A stretch of DNA of 64,000 nt from JANNSX01 sp046348995 (GCA_046348995.1 JAXMDB010000012.1:70921-134920), one strand, 5' to 3'; positions 8,607-17,446 are shown, counted from the stretch's first letter. Made by a program: numbers and translations. Notes: generated by a model not told the origin, from the letters alone.

Positions 8607-8942
8607 ATGGCCAAGGAAGATAATAGCAATGCGGCTTCCCGCATCAAACAACTCCAAGAAGAGATAGCAAGCTTGCAAGCCGATGCGAAAGAGCAGCTGT
8701 TGCAGCGCATCCGCAAGGACATCGCCGAGCTGAACGGTCTGGGCGTGACCTACCAGCTCGTCGCCGGGCGCTCGCGCGGTGGATCTGGCGGCAAGCGGTT
8801 CTCCGACCCCAATCGTCCCTGCCCGGTTTGCAAGTTCCGCACCGAGCCCTTCCACGACGCGCGCACACACCGCAGCCAGGGACGGACCAAGAAGCCGTTC
8901 ACGGCCGAGGAGTTGCGCAAGTTGGGGCTCACGCGCGCTTGA
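8607..8942 (+). CDS. Small protein with coiled coil and putative C2H2-type zinc finger
   Basis: A 111-residue protein of unknown family. Residues about 10-45 form a charged heptad-like helix (IKQLQEEIASLQADAKEQLL). The middle is Gly/Ser/Arg rich (AGRSRGGSGGKRF). Near residues 71-87 the segment CPVCKFRTEPFHDARTH has the spacing C-x2-C-x7-H-x4-H, compatible with one zinc site. The C-terminus ends with a short basic tail. A GTG at 8574 would add 11 residues; the ATG at 8607 was preferred because the coiled coil follows it. A coiled coil plus a single finger suggests a dimeric nucleic-acid-binding protein, but this is inference. Confidence 0.6.
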   Translation: MAKEDNSNAASRIKQLQEEIASLQADAKEQLLQRIRKDIAELNGLGVTYQLVAGRSRGGSGGKRFSDPNRPCPVCKFRTEPFHDARTHRSQGRTKKPFTAEELRKLGLTRA

Positions 8943-9004
8943 CCAGGTGACAATTGTTCTTGTTATCCAGGCGCTACGTGTGGATATCTACTCTCGCACC
9001 ATGA

Positions 9005-9892
9005 GTGTGCGGAAGACAGGTATTCGAGAAAGCTGTCGTGACGCGATCCGGTTTGATCTTTGACGACCGTGGTAACGTATGGTCGGCGACGACGGATGAT
9101 CTGAGGCGAAATCTCGCCTCGGATCTGCCGATGGGCGCGCTCACCGAGCTGTTGATCTCGCAACAGGGCTATGTCCGCCTCGCCCATTTGGCTTCGGGCG
9201 TCCATATCGAGCTCTGCGCGGATCGGCTCTCGCAAGCGGCCTATGCCAGCGTCATACACTGGCTGGCCGACAACCCCCAATCCCGGGTGAGCCTGGCAGT
9301 GAGACGCGGCACGGCGCACGCAGAGATCACCGGCTTGCCGGCCGAGGTCAAGCGCCAGCTCGCGGCCTGCATCCAAGACTCTCGATCGCGCGCGGCTCCA
9401 CGCCTGCACCGATTGCCGATATCGCCCTCGGCACTCGCTGCAGCCAGCCCATTGCGCATTCTCCGTCAGCTTTGGCAACACGGAGTCGATCCCGGCGAGC
9501 CGGGCTTTGCGAGTGCGTGCGATCGGCTGTTCAGGGGGCGCTACATTCTCACCGAGCGCACGGGTTCGGGCGATCTCGTGATCCGCGAGCACGGCGGGGG
9601 ATACATCGCCTACTCGAACGCCTACCTCTCGCGTTGTGTCGGGCTTCGTATCGAGGATGATCCCGACATGGAGTACGGGCTTTGGACTCGGGACGCCTAT
9701 CGAGAAGCACTTCGGGATTGGCGCCCACTCGTCGAGGACGTCGATGTCGCCATACACGGCGCGCGCGAGGTTGGGCGGCACGTCCGGTATCAGCGCATTA
9801 TCGCGCCTTTGACCGGCCGCGGCGGTTCGACGTTCCTCTTCTCGGCTTCCGTATTGGCGAGCACCCTGCCGCTCGAAACAGATAAGATCTAA
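9005..9892 (+). CDS. Hypothetical protein, possible C-terminal sensor-like domain
   Basis: A 295-residue protein from the GTG at 9005. A GTG at 9038, preceded by GAGAAAG, is an equally good start. I do not recognise a defined family. The first half is a mixed alpha/beta region containing two conserved-looking stretches (GALTELLISQQGYVRLAHL and VIHWLADNP). A proline/arginine-rich linker (residues about 125-145) separates it from a second domain ending in VRYQRIIAPLTGRGG, which has the alternating pattern of a PAS-like or similar small sensor fold. There is no signal peptide or membrane segment. The base composition matches its neighbours. Its role is unknown. Confidence 0.6.
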   Translation: MCGRQVFEKAVVTRSGLIFDDRGNVWSATTDDLRRNLASDLPMGALTELLISQQGYVRLAHLASGVHIELCADRLSQAAYASVIHWLADNPQSRVSLAVRRGTAHAEITGLPAEVKRQLAACIQDSRSRAAPRLHRLPISPSALAAASPLRILRQLWQHGVDPGEPGFASACDRLFRGRYILTERTGSGDLVIREHGGGYIAYSNAYLSRCVGLRIEDDPDMEYGLWTRDAYREALRDWRPLVEDVDVAIHGAREVGRHVRYQRIIAPLTGRGGSTFLFSASVLASTLPLETDKI

Positions 9893-9969
9893 GCTGTCTC
9901 TGCCCAAGCGGTCGCGTCGCGATCACAGCGCGACTATGATGCCGAGTGTCGCAACGAAGGCTCTCGCCG

Positions 9970-10431
9970 ATGACCTCAATCCCGCCAACGCTCACTCAGC
10001 TCGGCCACAAATCCGCGCTTCCGGCCTCTCCGGCGGACGCTGTGCTCGAGCGGGTCGAGAACACACAGGCCGATACGAGCTATCTCGTCCGCTTCACGGC
10101 GCCGGAGTTCACCGCGCTGTGCCCCGTCACCGGGCAACCCGATTTTGCGCACTTCGTCATCGACTATGTGCCGGACAAGTGGCTGGTCGAGAGTAAGTCG
10201 CTGAAGCTGTTCATGGGCTCGTTCCGCAACGAGGGCATCTTCCACGAGGACTGCACCGTCGGCATTGGACGTCGGCTCGTCGCCGAGATCGCACCCAAGT
10301 GGCTCCGTATCGGCGGCTATTGGTATCCGCGCGGCGGCTTGCCGATCGACGTGTTCTGGCAGACCGGCGCTCCTCCTGCCGGCGTCTGGCTGCCGGATCA
10401 GGGTGTCGCGCCCTATCGCGGACGCGGGTGA
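9970..10431 (+). CDS. queF: NADPH-dependent 7-cyano-7-deazaguanine reductase
   Basis: A 153-residue unimodular (type I) QueF, which reduces preQ0 to preQ1 in the cytoplasm during queuosine synthesis. The catalytic Cys51 sits in FTALCPVTGQPDF with the following Asp58. The diagnostic QueF motif appears as ESKSLKLF at 74-81 and is followed by FRNEGIFHED. The ATG at 9970 gives the usual length; a start at 9946 would add eight residues lacking similarity. The hydratase gene starts 5 bp after the stop, suggesting co-transcription without a functional link. No other queuosine genes are nearby. Confidence 0.93.
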   Translation: MTSIPPTLTQLGHKSALPASPADAVLERVENTQADTSYLVRFTAPEFTALCPVTGQPDFAHFVIDYVPDKWLVESKSLKLFMGSFRNEGIFHEDCTVGIGRRLVAEIAPKWLRIGGYWYPRGGLPIDVFWQTGAPPAGVWLPDQGVAPYRGRG

Positions 10432-10436
10432 GCCCC

Positions 10437-11273
10437 ATGACATCACCGCACCCCCACGTCGGCCGGGAGCAAGTCCTCACCGAAACTCTCGACGGCGGCC
10501 CCTCCGATCGTCTGGCGGCCGCGCTCGATCGGGAGGATCGACCGTTCGCATCCAGCAGTGCGCTGCCGAACGCCTGGCATTGGTTGCATTTCCACGCTGT
10601 GCCGCGCGCTTCGCAACTCTCGGCCGACGGTCGCGGCTCGGCCGAGGGACTGTTGCCGGGCTTTCCGGGCCTCGCGCGCATGTGGGCGGGAGGGGCCTTC
10701 AACTTCGCACAGCCGATCCGCGTCGGCGACACGATCGAAAAGCGGTCTCGCGTCGCCTCGATCGTCGAGAAAGAGGGCCGCAGCGGCCCCCTGGTGCTCG
10801 CGAGCGTCGAGCACACGCTGTCAGGTCCGGCCGGACATTGCTTCACCGAGCGGCAGGACATCGTCTTCCGCCGGCCGTCGAAGTACTCAGGGGCCGCCGA
10901 GGGTGAGCGCGCGAGCGCAACGCCGGCATGGCGGCGCGAGCTGGTGCCCGACGAGGTGCTTCTCTTCTGCTTCTCAGCGGTGACTTACAATCCGCACCGC
11001 ATCCACTACGACTTTCCCTACGCGACCACCATAGAGGGCTATCCGGGATTGCTCGTGCACGGGCCGCTGACGTGCGTTCTCCTGCTCGATCTCATCCGGC
11101 GATCTGTGCCCGAGCGAGCGCTGACGCACTTCGACTATCGCGCGCTGCGGCCGCTCATCTGCGGGCGCAAGCTGACGCTGGCCGGCCGGATGACGGATAC
11201 GAACGGCGTCGAGGTCTGGGCTGAGGACGATTCCGGCTTCGTCGCAATGCGCGGGACGGGCACGTTCAGGTAG
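10437..11273 (+). CDS. MaoC/HTD2-type hot-dog hydratase (mesaconyl-C4-CoA hydratase-like)
   Basis: A 278-residue protein with two hot-dog domains. The N-terminal half (PFASSSALPNAWHWLHFHAV, then EGLLPGFPGLARMWAGG) resembles the non-catalytic FAS1-type dehydratase domain. The C-terminal half carries the hydratase signature FSAVTYNPHRIHYD followed by EGYPGLLVHGPL, with catalytic Asp/Asn-His residues. This architecture is that of HTD2-like proteins, which include mesaconyl-C4-CoA hydratase and 3-hydroxyacyl-thioester dehydratases. The true substrate is not resolved. It converges with fdsD and overlaps it by 8 bp at the 3' ends. Confidence 0.8.
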   Translation: MTSPHPHVGREQVLTETLDGGPSDRLAAALDREDRPFASSSALPNAWHWLHFHAVPRASQLSADGRGSAEGLLPGFPGLARMWAGGAFNFAQPIRVGDTIEKRSRVASIVEKEGRSGPLVLASVEHTLSGPAGHCFTERQDIVFRRPSKYSGAAEGERASATPAWRRELVPDEVLLFCFSAVTYNPHRIHYDFPYATTIEGYPGLLVHGPLTCVLLLDLIRRSVPERALTHFDYRALRPLICGRKLTLAGRMTDTNGVEVWAEDDSGFVAMRGTGTFR

Positions 11274-11511
11274 CGGCGGCCGCCGGCGTCGGCGCGGTTT
11301 GCACCGGCTTCAACGCTTTTAGTGCCGCGAGCGTCAGCGGATCGAGGCCCGCTCCGCCCTTTGCCACGTGCTCGATGATGCCGCGGCGCATGCGCGGGTC
11401 CCAGAATTTCTCGATATGCGCCGTGATCTGCGGCACGGCGCGCGCCTCGCCTTGCGCGGAGAAAAACTTGGCGATCTGGTTCGCCATCATCACGAGCTTC
11501 TCAGGCTGCAT
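11266..11511 (-). CDS. fdsD: NAD-dependent formate dehydrogenase delta subunit
   Basis: An 81-residue protein starting MQPEKLVMMANQIAKFF and containing HIEKFWDPRMRRGI, both characteristic of the small FdsD subunit. FdsD is needed for assembly or activity of the soluble Mo-dependent formate dehydrogenase but carries no cofactor. It is the last gene of the fds operon; its start overlaps the fdhD end by 11 nt. The C-terminus is Ala/Pro rich (PVQTAPTPAAAAT), which is probably flexible. Confidence 0.9.
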   Translation of the reverse strand: MQPEKLVMMANQIAKFFSAQGEARAVPQITAHIEKFWDPRMRRGIIEHVAKGGAGLDPLTLAALKALKPVQTAPTPAAAAT

Positions 11512-12349
11512 TGACTGCCACCATGATTCTGGCCGGTTCCCCGATGCGATCGAGCCCGAGCCTGTGGGGATGCGTGAAAACTTCGAAACCGTCCTGCCGC
11601 GCCACCGCGAGCATCGTGATGCCGGCAGCCTCCGCCGTGCGGATCGCGAGATCCGTCGGCGCCGACACCGCCACGATCACCGGCGCGCCCGCCTTGGCGG
11701 CTTTCTGCACCATCTCGACCGACACGCGGCTCGTCAACAGAACGAGCCCTGAGGCCGCGTCGAGCCCACGCGATGCGATCTTGCCGACGAGCTTGTCGAG
11801 CGCATTGTGCCGGCCGACATCCTCGGCGAGCGCAACGATGCCCTGATCGCGCGTCCAGTACGCCGCCGCATGCACAGCCCGCGTCTCGCGGTTGAGCGCC
11901 TGCATGGGCGCCAGCGCACTCGTCGCGTCCATCACCTCTGTCGGGGTGTAGCGGCCGGCATCGCGGACATGGGCAACGTCCGGCACTGCCTCCGTCAAGC
12001 TCTCGATGCCGCAGAGCCCGCAGCCCGTCGGCCCGGCCAGATGCCGCCGCCGCTCCGCGAGCCGCCGCGCCCGGGCCTCGTCGACCCACATCTGCAGCTC
12101 GATGCCCGGCCCATGCTCGACGATCTCGAGCGAGGAGATCTCGGCGCGAGACGCAACGATCCCCTCCGTCAGGCTAAAGCCCAGCGCGAAGGCTTCGAGA
12201 TCCGTGGGCGACGCCATCATCACGGCGTAAGTCGTGCCGTTGTAGACGAAGGCCACCGGCATCTCGACCGGCACGGCACGCTCGTGGCGCGTGACGGTAC
12301 CGTCGCTTGCCACCTTGAGCGCCTGCACCCTTGTCGCCGCGTTCGGCAT
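11501..12349 (-). CDS. fdhD: Formate dehydrogenase accessory sulfurtransferase FdhD (FdsC)
   Basis: A 282-residue FdhD family protein. It transfers sulfur to the bis-MGD molybdenum cofactor before insertion into formate dehydrogenase. The conserved Cys pair is in TGCGLCG (Cys110 and Cys113). Other family stretches are DLEAFALGFSLTEGIV, EDVGRHNALDKLVG and LTSRVSVEMVQKAA. Its position between fdsA (5-bp gap) and fdsD (overlap) corresponds to fdsC of the fdsGBACD operons, where the same protein also protects and delivers the cofactor. Confidence 0.93.
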   Translation of the reverse strand: MPNAATRVQALKVASDGTVTRHERAVPVEMPVAFVYNGTTYAVMMASPTDLEAFALGFSLTEGIVASRAEISSLEIVEHGPGIELQMWVDEARARRLAERRRHLAGPTGCGLCGIESLTEAVPDVAHVRDAGRYTPTEVMDATSALAPMQALNRETRAVHAAAYWTRDQGIVALAEDVGRHNALDKLVGKIASRGLDAASGLVLLTSRVSVEMVQKAAKAGAPVIVAVSAPTDLAIRTAEAAGITMLAVARQDGFEVFTHPHRLGLDRIGEPARIMVAVNAA

Positions 12350-12354
12350 CGCGC

Positions 12355-15258
12355 CTATTCCGCTGCCTCGACCGCCGCGATCCGGCGCGCCGATTTGCCG
12401 AACTCCTCGTATTCCTCCTGGTAGTGCGTCGGGCCGTTCGAGCGGCCGATCTGCACCGCCGTCACCTTGTACTCAGGGCAGTTCGTCGCCCAGTCGGAGT
12501 AGTCGGTCGTCACCACGTTCGCCTGCGTCAGCGGGTGATGGAAGGTCGTGTAGACGACGCCCGGCGCCACGCGATCGGTGATAGTTGCGCGCAACGCCGT
12601 CTCGCCGGCGCGGCTCGCGAGCTTCACCCAATCGCCCTCCTTGATACCCCGCTGCTCGGCGTCGTGCGGATTGACCTCGAGCACGTCCTCGGCGTGGAAC
12701 ATGGAGTTGGGCGTGCGCCGCGTCTGCGCGCCGACGTTGTACTGCGAGAGAATGCGGCCGGTGGTGAGCAGCAGCGGGAAGCGCGGGCCGGTGCGCTCAT
12801 CCGTCGGCACGTATTCGGTCAGCATCATGCGGCCCTTGCCACGCGCAAAGGTCACGGTGTGCATGATCGGCGAGCCGACCGGATTGGCGTCGTTGCAGGG
12901 CCACTGCACGGAGCCGAGCTCCTCGATGCGCTTATAGCTGACACCCGCGAAGGTCGGCGTCAGCTTGGCGATCTCGGCCATGATCTCGGACGGGTGCGTG
13001 TAGCTCCACTTGAGGCCGATGGCATTCGCCATGAGCTGCGTGATCTCCCAATCGGCAAAGCCGTTCTTGGGCGTCTTCACCTTGTTGACGAGCTGGATGC
13101 GGCGCTCGGCGTTCGTGAAGGTGCCGTCCTTCTCGAGGAAGGTCGAGCCCGGCAGGAAGACGTGCGCGTAGTTGGCGGTCTCGTTCAGGAACAGATCCTG
13201 GACGACGACGCATTCCATGGCCGCGAGACCGGCGGCGACGTGCGTCGTGTTGGGGTCGGACTGCAAGATGTCCTCACCCTGGACGTAGAGGCCCTTGAAG
13301 CTGCCGTCGACGGCGGCGTCCAGCATGTTGGGAATGCGCAGGCCCGGTTCCGGACTGATTTTGGTGCCCCACAGCGCCTCGAACATCGAGCGGGTCGCGG
13401 TGTCGGACACGTGGCGATAGCCCGACAGCTCGTGCGGGAACGAGCCCATGTCGCACGAGCCCTGCACGTTGTTCTGGCCGCGCAGCGGGTTCACGCCGAC
13501 GCCGCGCCGGCCGAGATTGCCGGTCGCGAGCGCGAGGTTGGCGATCGCCATGACGGTGGTCGAGCCCTGGCTGTGCTCGGTGACGCCGAGCCCGTAGTAG
13601 ATCGCGCCGTTGCCGCCGGTGGCGTAGAGGCGGGCCGCGCCGCGCACGAGCGCCGGATCGACGCCCGTGTACTTGGCGGACGCCTCCGGCGAGTTGCGCT
13701 CCTCCGCCACGAACGCCGCCCACTCGGCGAAGTCCTGGGGCTCGCAGCGCTCGCGCACGAAGGCCTCGTTGACGAGCCCCTCGGTGACGATGACATGCGC
13801 CAGCGCATTGAGAACGGCGACGTTGGTGCCGGGCGTCAGCGGCAGATGGAAGGCCGCATCGATGTGCGCCGAGCGCACGAGATCGATGCGGCGCGGATCG
13901 ATGACAATGAGCTTCGCGCCCTGCCGCAACCGCTTCTTCATGCGGCTCGCGAACACCGGATGGCCGTCCGTCGGATTCGCGCCGATGAGTATCATCACAT
14001 CGGAGTCTTCGACCGAGTCGAAATCCTGCGTGCCGGCGGACGTGCCGAACGCGGTGCTGAGACCATAGCCGGTCGGGGAGTGGCAGACGCGGGCGCAGGT
14101 GTCGACGTTGTTCACGCCGAAGCCCGAGCGGATGAACTTCTGGACGAGGAAGGTCTCCTCGTTCGTGCAGCGCGACGAGGTGATGCCGCCGATCGCCGTC
14201 GAGCCGTACTTGGATTCGATGCGCTTGAACTCGGATGCCACCCGGCCGATCGCCTCCTCCCAGGTCGTCTCGCGCCACGGATCGGTGATCTTGTCACGTA
14301 CCATCGGCTTGAGAATCCGCTCGCGGTGCGTGGCGTAGCCCCAGGCGAAGCGGCCCTTGACGCAGGAGTGACCGCGATTGGCCTTGCCGTCCTTGTAGGG
14401 CACCATGCGCACGACTTCCTCGCCGCGCATCTCGGCCTTGAAGGAGCAGCCGACACCACAGTACGCACACGTGGTGACGACCGAGTGCTCCGGCTGGCCG
14501 ATCTCGATGAGCGACTTCTCCGAGAGGGTCGCGGTCGGGCAGGCCTGCACGCAGGCGCCGCAGGACACACACTCCGAGTCGAAGAAATTCTCCGACATGC
14601 CGGGCGAGACGCGGCTATCGAATCCGCGGCCGGCGATCGTCAACGCGAAGGTGCCCTGCACCTCCTCGCACGCGCGCACGCAGCGATTGCAGACGATGCA
14701 CTTGGAAGGATCATAGGTGAAATAGGGATTGCTCTCGTCCTTGGGCTTCCACTGGAAGTTCTCGGCGCCGTTGCTCTTGGCGAAAACGTGGTTCTCGCCC
14801 TCGTAGCCGTAGCGGACATCGCGCAGGCCGACGGCCCCCGCCATATCCTGCAGCTCGCAATCGCCATTGGCGGCGCAGGTCAGGCAGTCGAGTGGATGGT
14901 CGGAGATATAGAGCTCCATGACACCCTTGCGCAGCGCCTTCAGGCGCGGGCTCTGCGTATGGACGACGATGCCTTCGGCAACGGGTGTCGTGCAGGAGGC
15001 GGGCGTGCCCGCGCGGCCCTCGATCTCGCAGAGGCACAGCCGGCAGGAGCCGAAGGCCTCGATTGAGTCGGTCGCACAGAGCTTCGGGATCTTCGTCCCG
15101 AGCTCCATCGCGGCGCGCATGATCGAGGTGCCTTCCGGCACCGTGATCTTGTTGCCGTCGATTGTGAGCGTCACGATCTTCGTCGCTTTCGACGCCGGCG
15201 TACCGTAGTCGATCTCGTCGATCAGCGTCGTCGGACGGGGATTGCCATCGGCTGACAT
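12355..15258 (-). CDS. fdsA: NAD-dependent formate dehydrogenase alpha subunit (molybdenum, Fe-S)
   Basis: The 967-residue catalytic subunit oxidising formate to CO2 in the cytoplasm. Domains in order: a [2Fe-2S] ferredoxin domain (residues about 27-105, GSCRLCLCEIEG and ASC), a His-Cys [4Fe-4S] region (CLTCAANGDCELQ), two [4Fe-4S] clusters (CIVCNRCVRAC and CVSCGACVQACPT), the proximal cluster CAYCGVGCSF, then the bis-MGD domain. The Mo-ligating cysteine is in CARVCHSPTGYGL, so no selenocysteine is used. The C-terminal MGD-binding domain contains NPHDAEQRGI. The ATG at 15258 was chosen; the frame is open further upstream only across fdsB. Confidence 0.95.
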   Translation of the reverse strand: MSADGNPRPTTLIDEIDYGTPASKATKIVTLTIDGNKITVPEGTSIMRAAMELGTKIPKLCATDSIEAFGSCRLCLCEIEGRAGTPASCTTPVAEGIVVHTQSPRLKALRKGVMELYISDHPLDCLTCAANGDCELQDMAGAVGLRDVRYGYEGENHVFAKSNGAENFQWKPKDESNPYFTYDPSKCIVCNRCVRACEEVQGTFALTIAGRGFDSRVSPGMSENFFDSECVSCGACVQACPTATLSEKSLIEIGQPEHSVVTTCAYCGVGCSFKAEMRGEEVVRMVPYKDGKANRGHSCVKGRFAWGYATHRERILKPMVRDKITDPWRETTWEEAIGRVASEFKRIESKYGSTAIGGITSSRCTNEETFLVQKFIRSGFGVNNVDTCARVCHSPTGYGLSTAFGTSAGTQDFDSVEDSDVMILIGANPTDGHPVFASRMKKRLRQGAKLIVIDPRRIDLVRSAHIDAAFHLPLTPGTNVAVLNALAHVIVTEGLVNEAFVRERCEPQDFAEWAAFVAEERNSPEASAKYTGVDPALVRGAARLYATGGNGAIYYGLGVTEHSQGSTTVMAIANLALATGNLGRRGVGVNPLRGQNNVQGSCDMGSFPHELSGYRHVSDTATRSMFEALWGTKISPEPGLRIPNMLDAAVDGSFKGLYVQGEDILQSDPNTTHVAAGLAAMECVVVQDLFLNETANYAHVFLPGSTFLEKDGTFTNAERRIQLVNKVKTPKNGFADWEITQLMANAIGLKWSYTHPSEIMAEIAKLTPTFAGVSYKRIEELGSVQWPCNDANPVGSPIMHTVTFARGKGRMMLTEYVPTDERTGPRFPLLLTTGRILSQYNVGAQTRRTPNSMFHAEDVLEVNPHDAEQRGIKEGDWVKLASRAGETALRATITDRVAPGVVYTTFHHPLTQANVVTTDYSDWATNCPEYKVTAVQIGRSNGPTHYQEEYEEFGKSARRIAAVEAAE

Positions 15259-15263
15259 GGGCG

Positions 15264-16835
15264 TCACTCCGCAGCTTGCAGCCGCTTTGCGCGGCGGAAA
15301 TCGTCGGGGAAATGGGCGATCGCGCTGCGCACCGGATAGGGGGTAAACCCGCCGAGCGCACAAAGGGATCCGAATTTCATCGTGTTGCAGAGGTCGTCGA
15401 CGAGGGCCAAGTTCGCCTCGACGGCGTCGCCCTTCATGATCTTCTCGACCGTCTCGGCGCCACGGACCGCACCGATCCGGCAGGGCGTGCACTTGCCGCA
15501 GCTCTCGATGGCGCAGAACTCGAACGCGAAGCGGGCCTGCTTGGCCATATCGACCGTGTCGTCGAACACGACGATGCCGCCATGGCCGACTAGGCCGTCC
15601 TTGGCGGCGAAGGCCTCGTAGTCGAACGGGGTCGAAAACAGCGCGCGCGGGAAGTAGGCGCCGAGCGGGCCGCCGACCTGCACAGCTTTCACAGGACGTC
15701 CGGACGCCGTGCCGCCACCGATGTCGTCGACAAGCTCGCCGAGCGTCATGCCGAAGGCCGTCTCGAACAAACCGCCGTGCTTGATGTTGCCCGCGAGCTG
15801 GATCGGCATCGTGCCGCGCGAGCGGCCCATGCCGAAGTCCGCGTAGGTCTTGGCGCCGTCGGCGAGAATGTGCGGGACGGCGGCCAGCGACAGCACGTTG
15901 TTGATGACGGTGGGCTTGCCGAACAGACCCTTGTGGGCGGGCAGCGGGGGCTTGGCACGCACGACGCCGCGCTTGCCCTCGAGGCTGTCGAGAAGCGCCG
16001 TCTCCTCGCCGCACACATAGGCACCGGCGCCGACGCGCACCTCGAGATCGAAGGCCTTGCCGCTGTCGGCGACGTTCGACCCGAGCAGCCGCTCCTGGCG
16101 TGCGATCGCGATCGCCGCATTGAGCGCGGCGATCGCATGCGGATATTCGGAGCGGACGTAGATGAAGCCCTTGGTGGCGCCGGTCGCGAGGCCCGCGATC
16201 GTCATGCCCTCGATGAGCGCGAAGGGATCGCCCTCCATCAGCATGCGGTCGGCGAAGGTGCCGCTGTCGCCCTCGTCGGCGTTGCAGACGATGTACTTCT
16301 GAACGGCTTGCGCATCGGCGACCGTCTTCCATTTGATGCCGGTCGGAAAGCCTGCGCCGCCACGGCCGCGCAGCCCCGAGGCCGTGACTTCCGCGAGCGT
16401 CCCGGCAGACCCGAGCGAAAGCGCCTTGGCGAGGCCTTTCGTACCGCCGGTCGCGCGATAGTCGGCGAGCGAGAGCGGGTCGGTACGGCCGGCGCGCGCG
16501 AAGGTAAGGCGGGTCTGGCGGGCGAGGTAGGCGTGCTTCTCGACGGGGCCAAGGCTAAGCGGATGTTTGATGCCCGCGACCTTGGCGGGATCGAGCAGGC
16601 CCTGGGCCCCGAGCGTCGCGACATCTGCCGGCGTCATCGGCCCAAAGCCGTAGCGCGTCCCCGACACCTCGACCTCGACGAGCGGCTCGAGCCAGAGCAT
16701 GCCGCGGGAGGAGTTGCGCTTGATCGCAACCGATGCGCCCGTCTGCTTGGCCGCCGTGGCGATTGCCGCCACGACCTCCTCGGCTCCGCAGGCGATGGCG
16801 GCGGCGTCCTTGGGCACGTAAACGGTAAGGCTCAT
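15264..16835 (-). CDS. fdsB: NAD-dependent formate dehydrogenase beta subunit (NADH/FMN binding)
   Basis: A 523-residue diaphorase subunit passing electrons from FdsA to NAD+. An N-terminal thioredoxin-like region (about residues 1-100) precedes the NuoF-like core. The FMN/NADH glycine-rich loop is GLRGRGGAGFPTGIKW, followed by YIVCNADEGDSGTFADR and GAYVCGEETALLDSLEG. The [4Fe-4S] cysteines are in ESCGKCTPCRIG with a distal Cys in SLCALGG. Its ATG overlaps the fdsG stop by 4 nt, and fdsA begins 5 bp after its stop. The order fdsG-fdsB-fdsA is the usual one. Confidence 0.95.
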   Translation of the reverse strand: MSLTVYVPKDAAAIACGAEEVVAAIATAAKQTGASVAIKRNSSRGMLWLEPLVEVEVSGTRYGFGPMTPADVATLGAQGLLDPAKVAGIKHPLSLGPVEKHAYLARQTRLTFARAGRTDPLSLADYRATGGTKGLAKALSLGSAGTLAEVTASGLRGRGGAGFPTGIKWKTVADAQAVQKYIVCNADEGDSGTFADRMLMEGDPFALIEGMTIAGLATGATKGFIYVRSEYPHAIAALNAAIAIARQERLLGSNVADSGKAFDLEVRVGAGAYVCGEETALLDSLEGKRGVVRAKPPLPAHKGLFGKPTVINNVLSLAAVPHILADGAKTYADFGMGRSRGTMPIQLAGNIKHGGLFETAFGMTLGELVDDIGGGTASGRPVKAVQVGGPLGAYFPRALFSTPFDYEAFAAKDGLVGHGGIVVFDDTVDMAKQARFAFEFCAIESCGKCTPCRIGAVRGAETVEKIMKGDAVEANLALVDDLCNTMKFGSLCALGGFTPYPVRSAIAHFPDDFRRAKRLQAAE

Positions 16836-17305
16836 CTCTGCGCCTCATCCAGGATGGCGTCGAGCTTGGCGGCGGTCAGGCGTCCGACGACGCGCCCGTC
16901 GACGAGCGCCGAGGGAGCCGTGGCGCACAGCCCGAGGCAATACACCGGCTCGAGCGTCACGCGGCCGTCGGCCGTGGTCTCGCCGCAGGCGACGTGAAGC
17001 CTCTGCTCGGCACGCTCGACGAGGCTCTCGCAGCCCATCGACTGGCAGGCTTCTGCCCGGCAGAGCTTGACGACGTGCTTGCCCGCGGGCTCCGCACGAT
17101 AGTCGTGATAGAAGGTGACGACGCCGTGCACCTCGGCGCGCGACAGGTTCAGGGCCTCCGCAACCATCGGCACGGCCTCGCGCGGCACATGTCCGAACGT
17201 CTCCTGCAGGGCATGCAGAATGGGGAGCAACGGCCCCTCGCCTGCCTGATGGGCGGCGATGACCTCGCGCCCTCGCTTTTCGCTCCACGACTCGGCGTGC
17301 GCCAT
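16832..17305 (-). CDS. fdsG: NAD-dependent formate dehydrogenase gamma subunit ([2Fe-2S])
   Basis: A 157-residue NuoE-like thioredoxin-fold [2Fe-2S] protein, first gene of the operon. The family phrase LPILHALQETFGHVP leads to the VTFYHDYR segment. The four cluster cysteines are in LCRAEACQSMGC and VYCLGLCATAP. It forms the electron-transfer module with FdsB. A TCGAT-N11-ATCGA dyad lies about 80-100 bp upstream, in the AT-rich gap before the MoaD-like gene, and is a candidate activator site. Confidence 0.94.
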   Translation of the reverse strand: MAHAESWSEKRGREVIAAHQAGEGPLLPILHALQETFGHVPREAVPMVAEALNLSRAEVHGVVTFYHDYRAEPAGKHVVKLCRAEACQSMGCESLVERAEQRLHVACGETTADGRVTLEPVYCLGLCATAPSALVDGRVVGRLTAAKLDAILDEAQR

Positions 17306-17381
17306 TATGACCTCGGGTAAGGCAAAGTTGACGGCACAATTGCGAAATCGCGCCCCCGGTTCAAGGGCGACGGACCGTCAA

Positions 17382-17402
17382 TCGATAAAATACTCTAATC
17401 GA
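17382..17402. promoter_or_regulatory. Inverted repeat TCGAT-N11-ATCGA upstream of fdsG (candidate LysR-type site)
   Basis: TCGAT at 17382-17386 and ATCGA at 17398-17402 form a perfect 5-bp dyad with 11 bp between the arms. It lies in an AT-rich island in otherwise GC-rich DNA, about 77 bp before the fdsG start codon. The T-N11-A arrangement is the classical LysR-type regulator box, and fds operons elsewhere are controlled by a LysR-type protein (FdsR). No lysR gene is in the window. Confidence 0.5.
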
Positions 17403-17446
17403 AAGCTGCGGTTATGATAAGGAAAACCCTAGCAACCGATCCGGTG

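Noticed and set aside
14040..14120. Selenocysteine codon in formate dehydrogenase
   Set aside because: The Mo-ligand position in CARVCHSP is encoded by a normal Cys codon and there is no in-frame TGA.
12331..15066. A 911-codon open frame on the plus strand antisense to fdsA
   Set aside because: It is a by-product of high GC codon bias in fdsA; its product is Arg/His/Val rich, shows no family motifs, and fdsA on the other strand is unmistakable.
15264..16332. Apparent fusion of fdsB and fdsA regions into one 1325-codon protein
   Set aside because: The first 358 codons of that frame are out of frame with fdsB. FdsA begins at 15258 with the canonical start, and fdsB is intact in its own frame.
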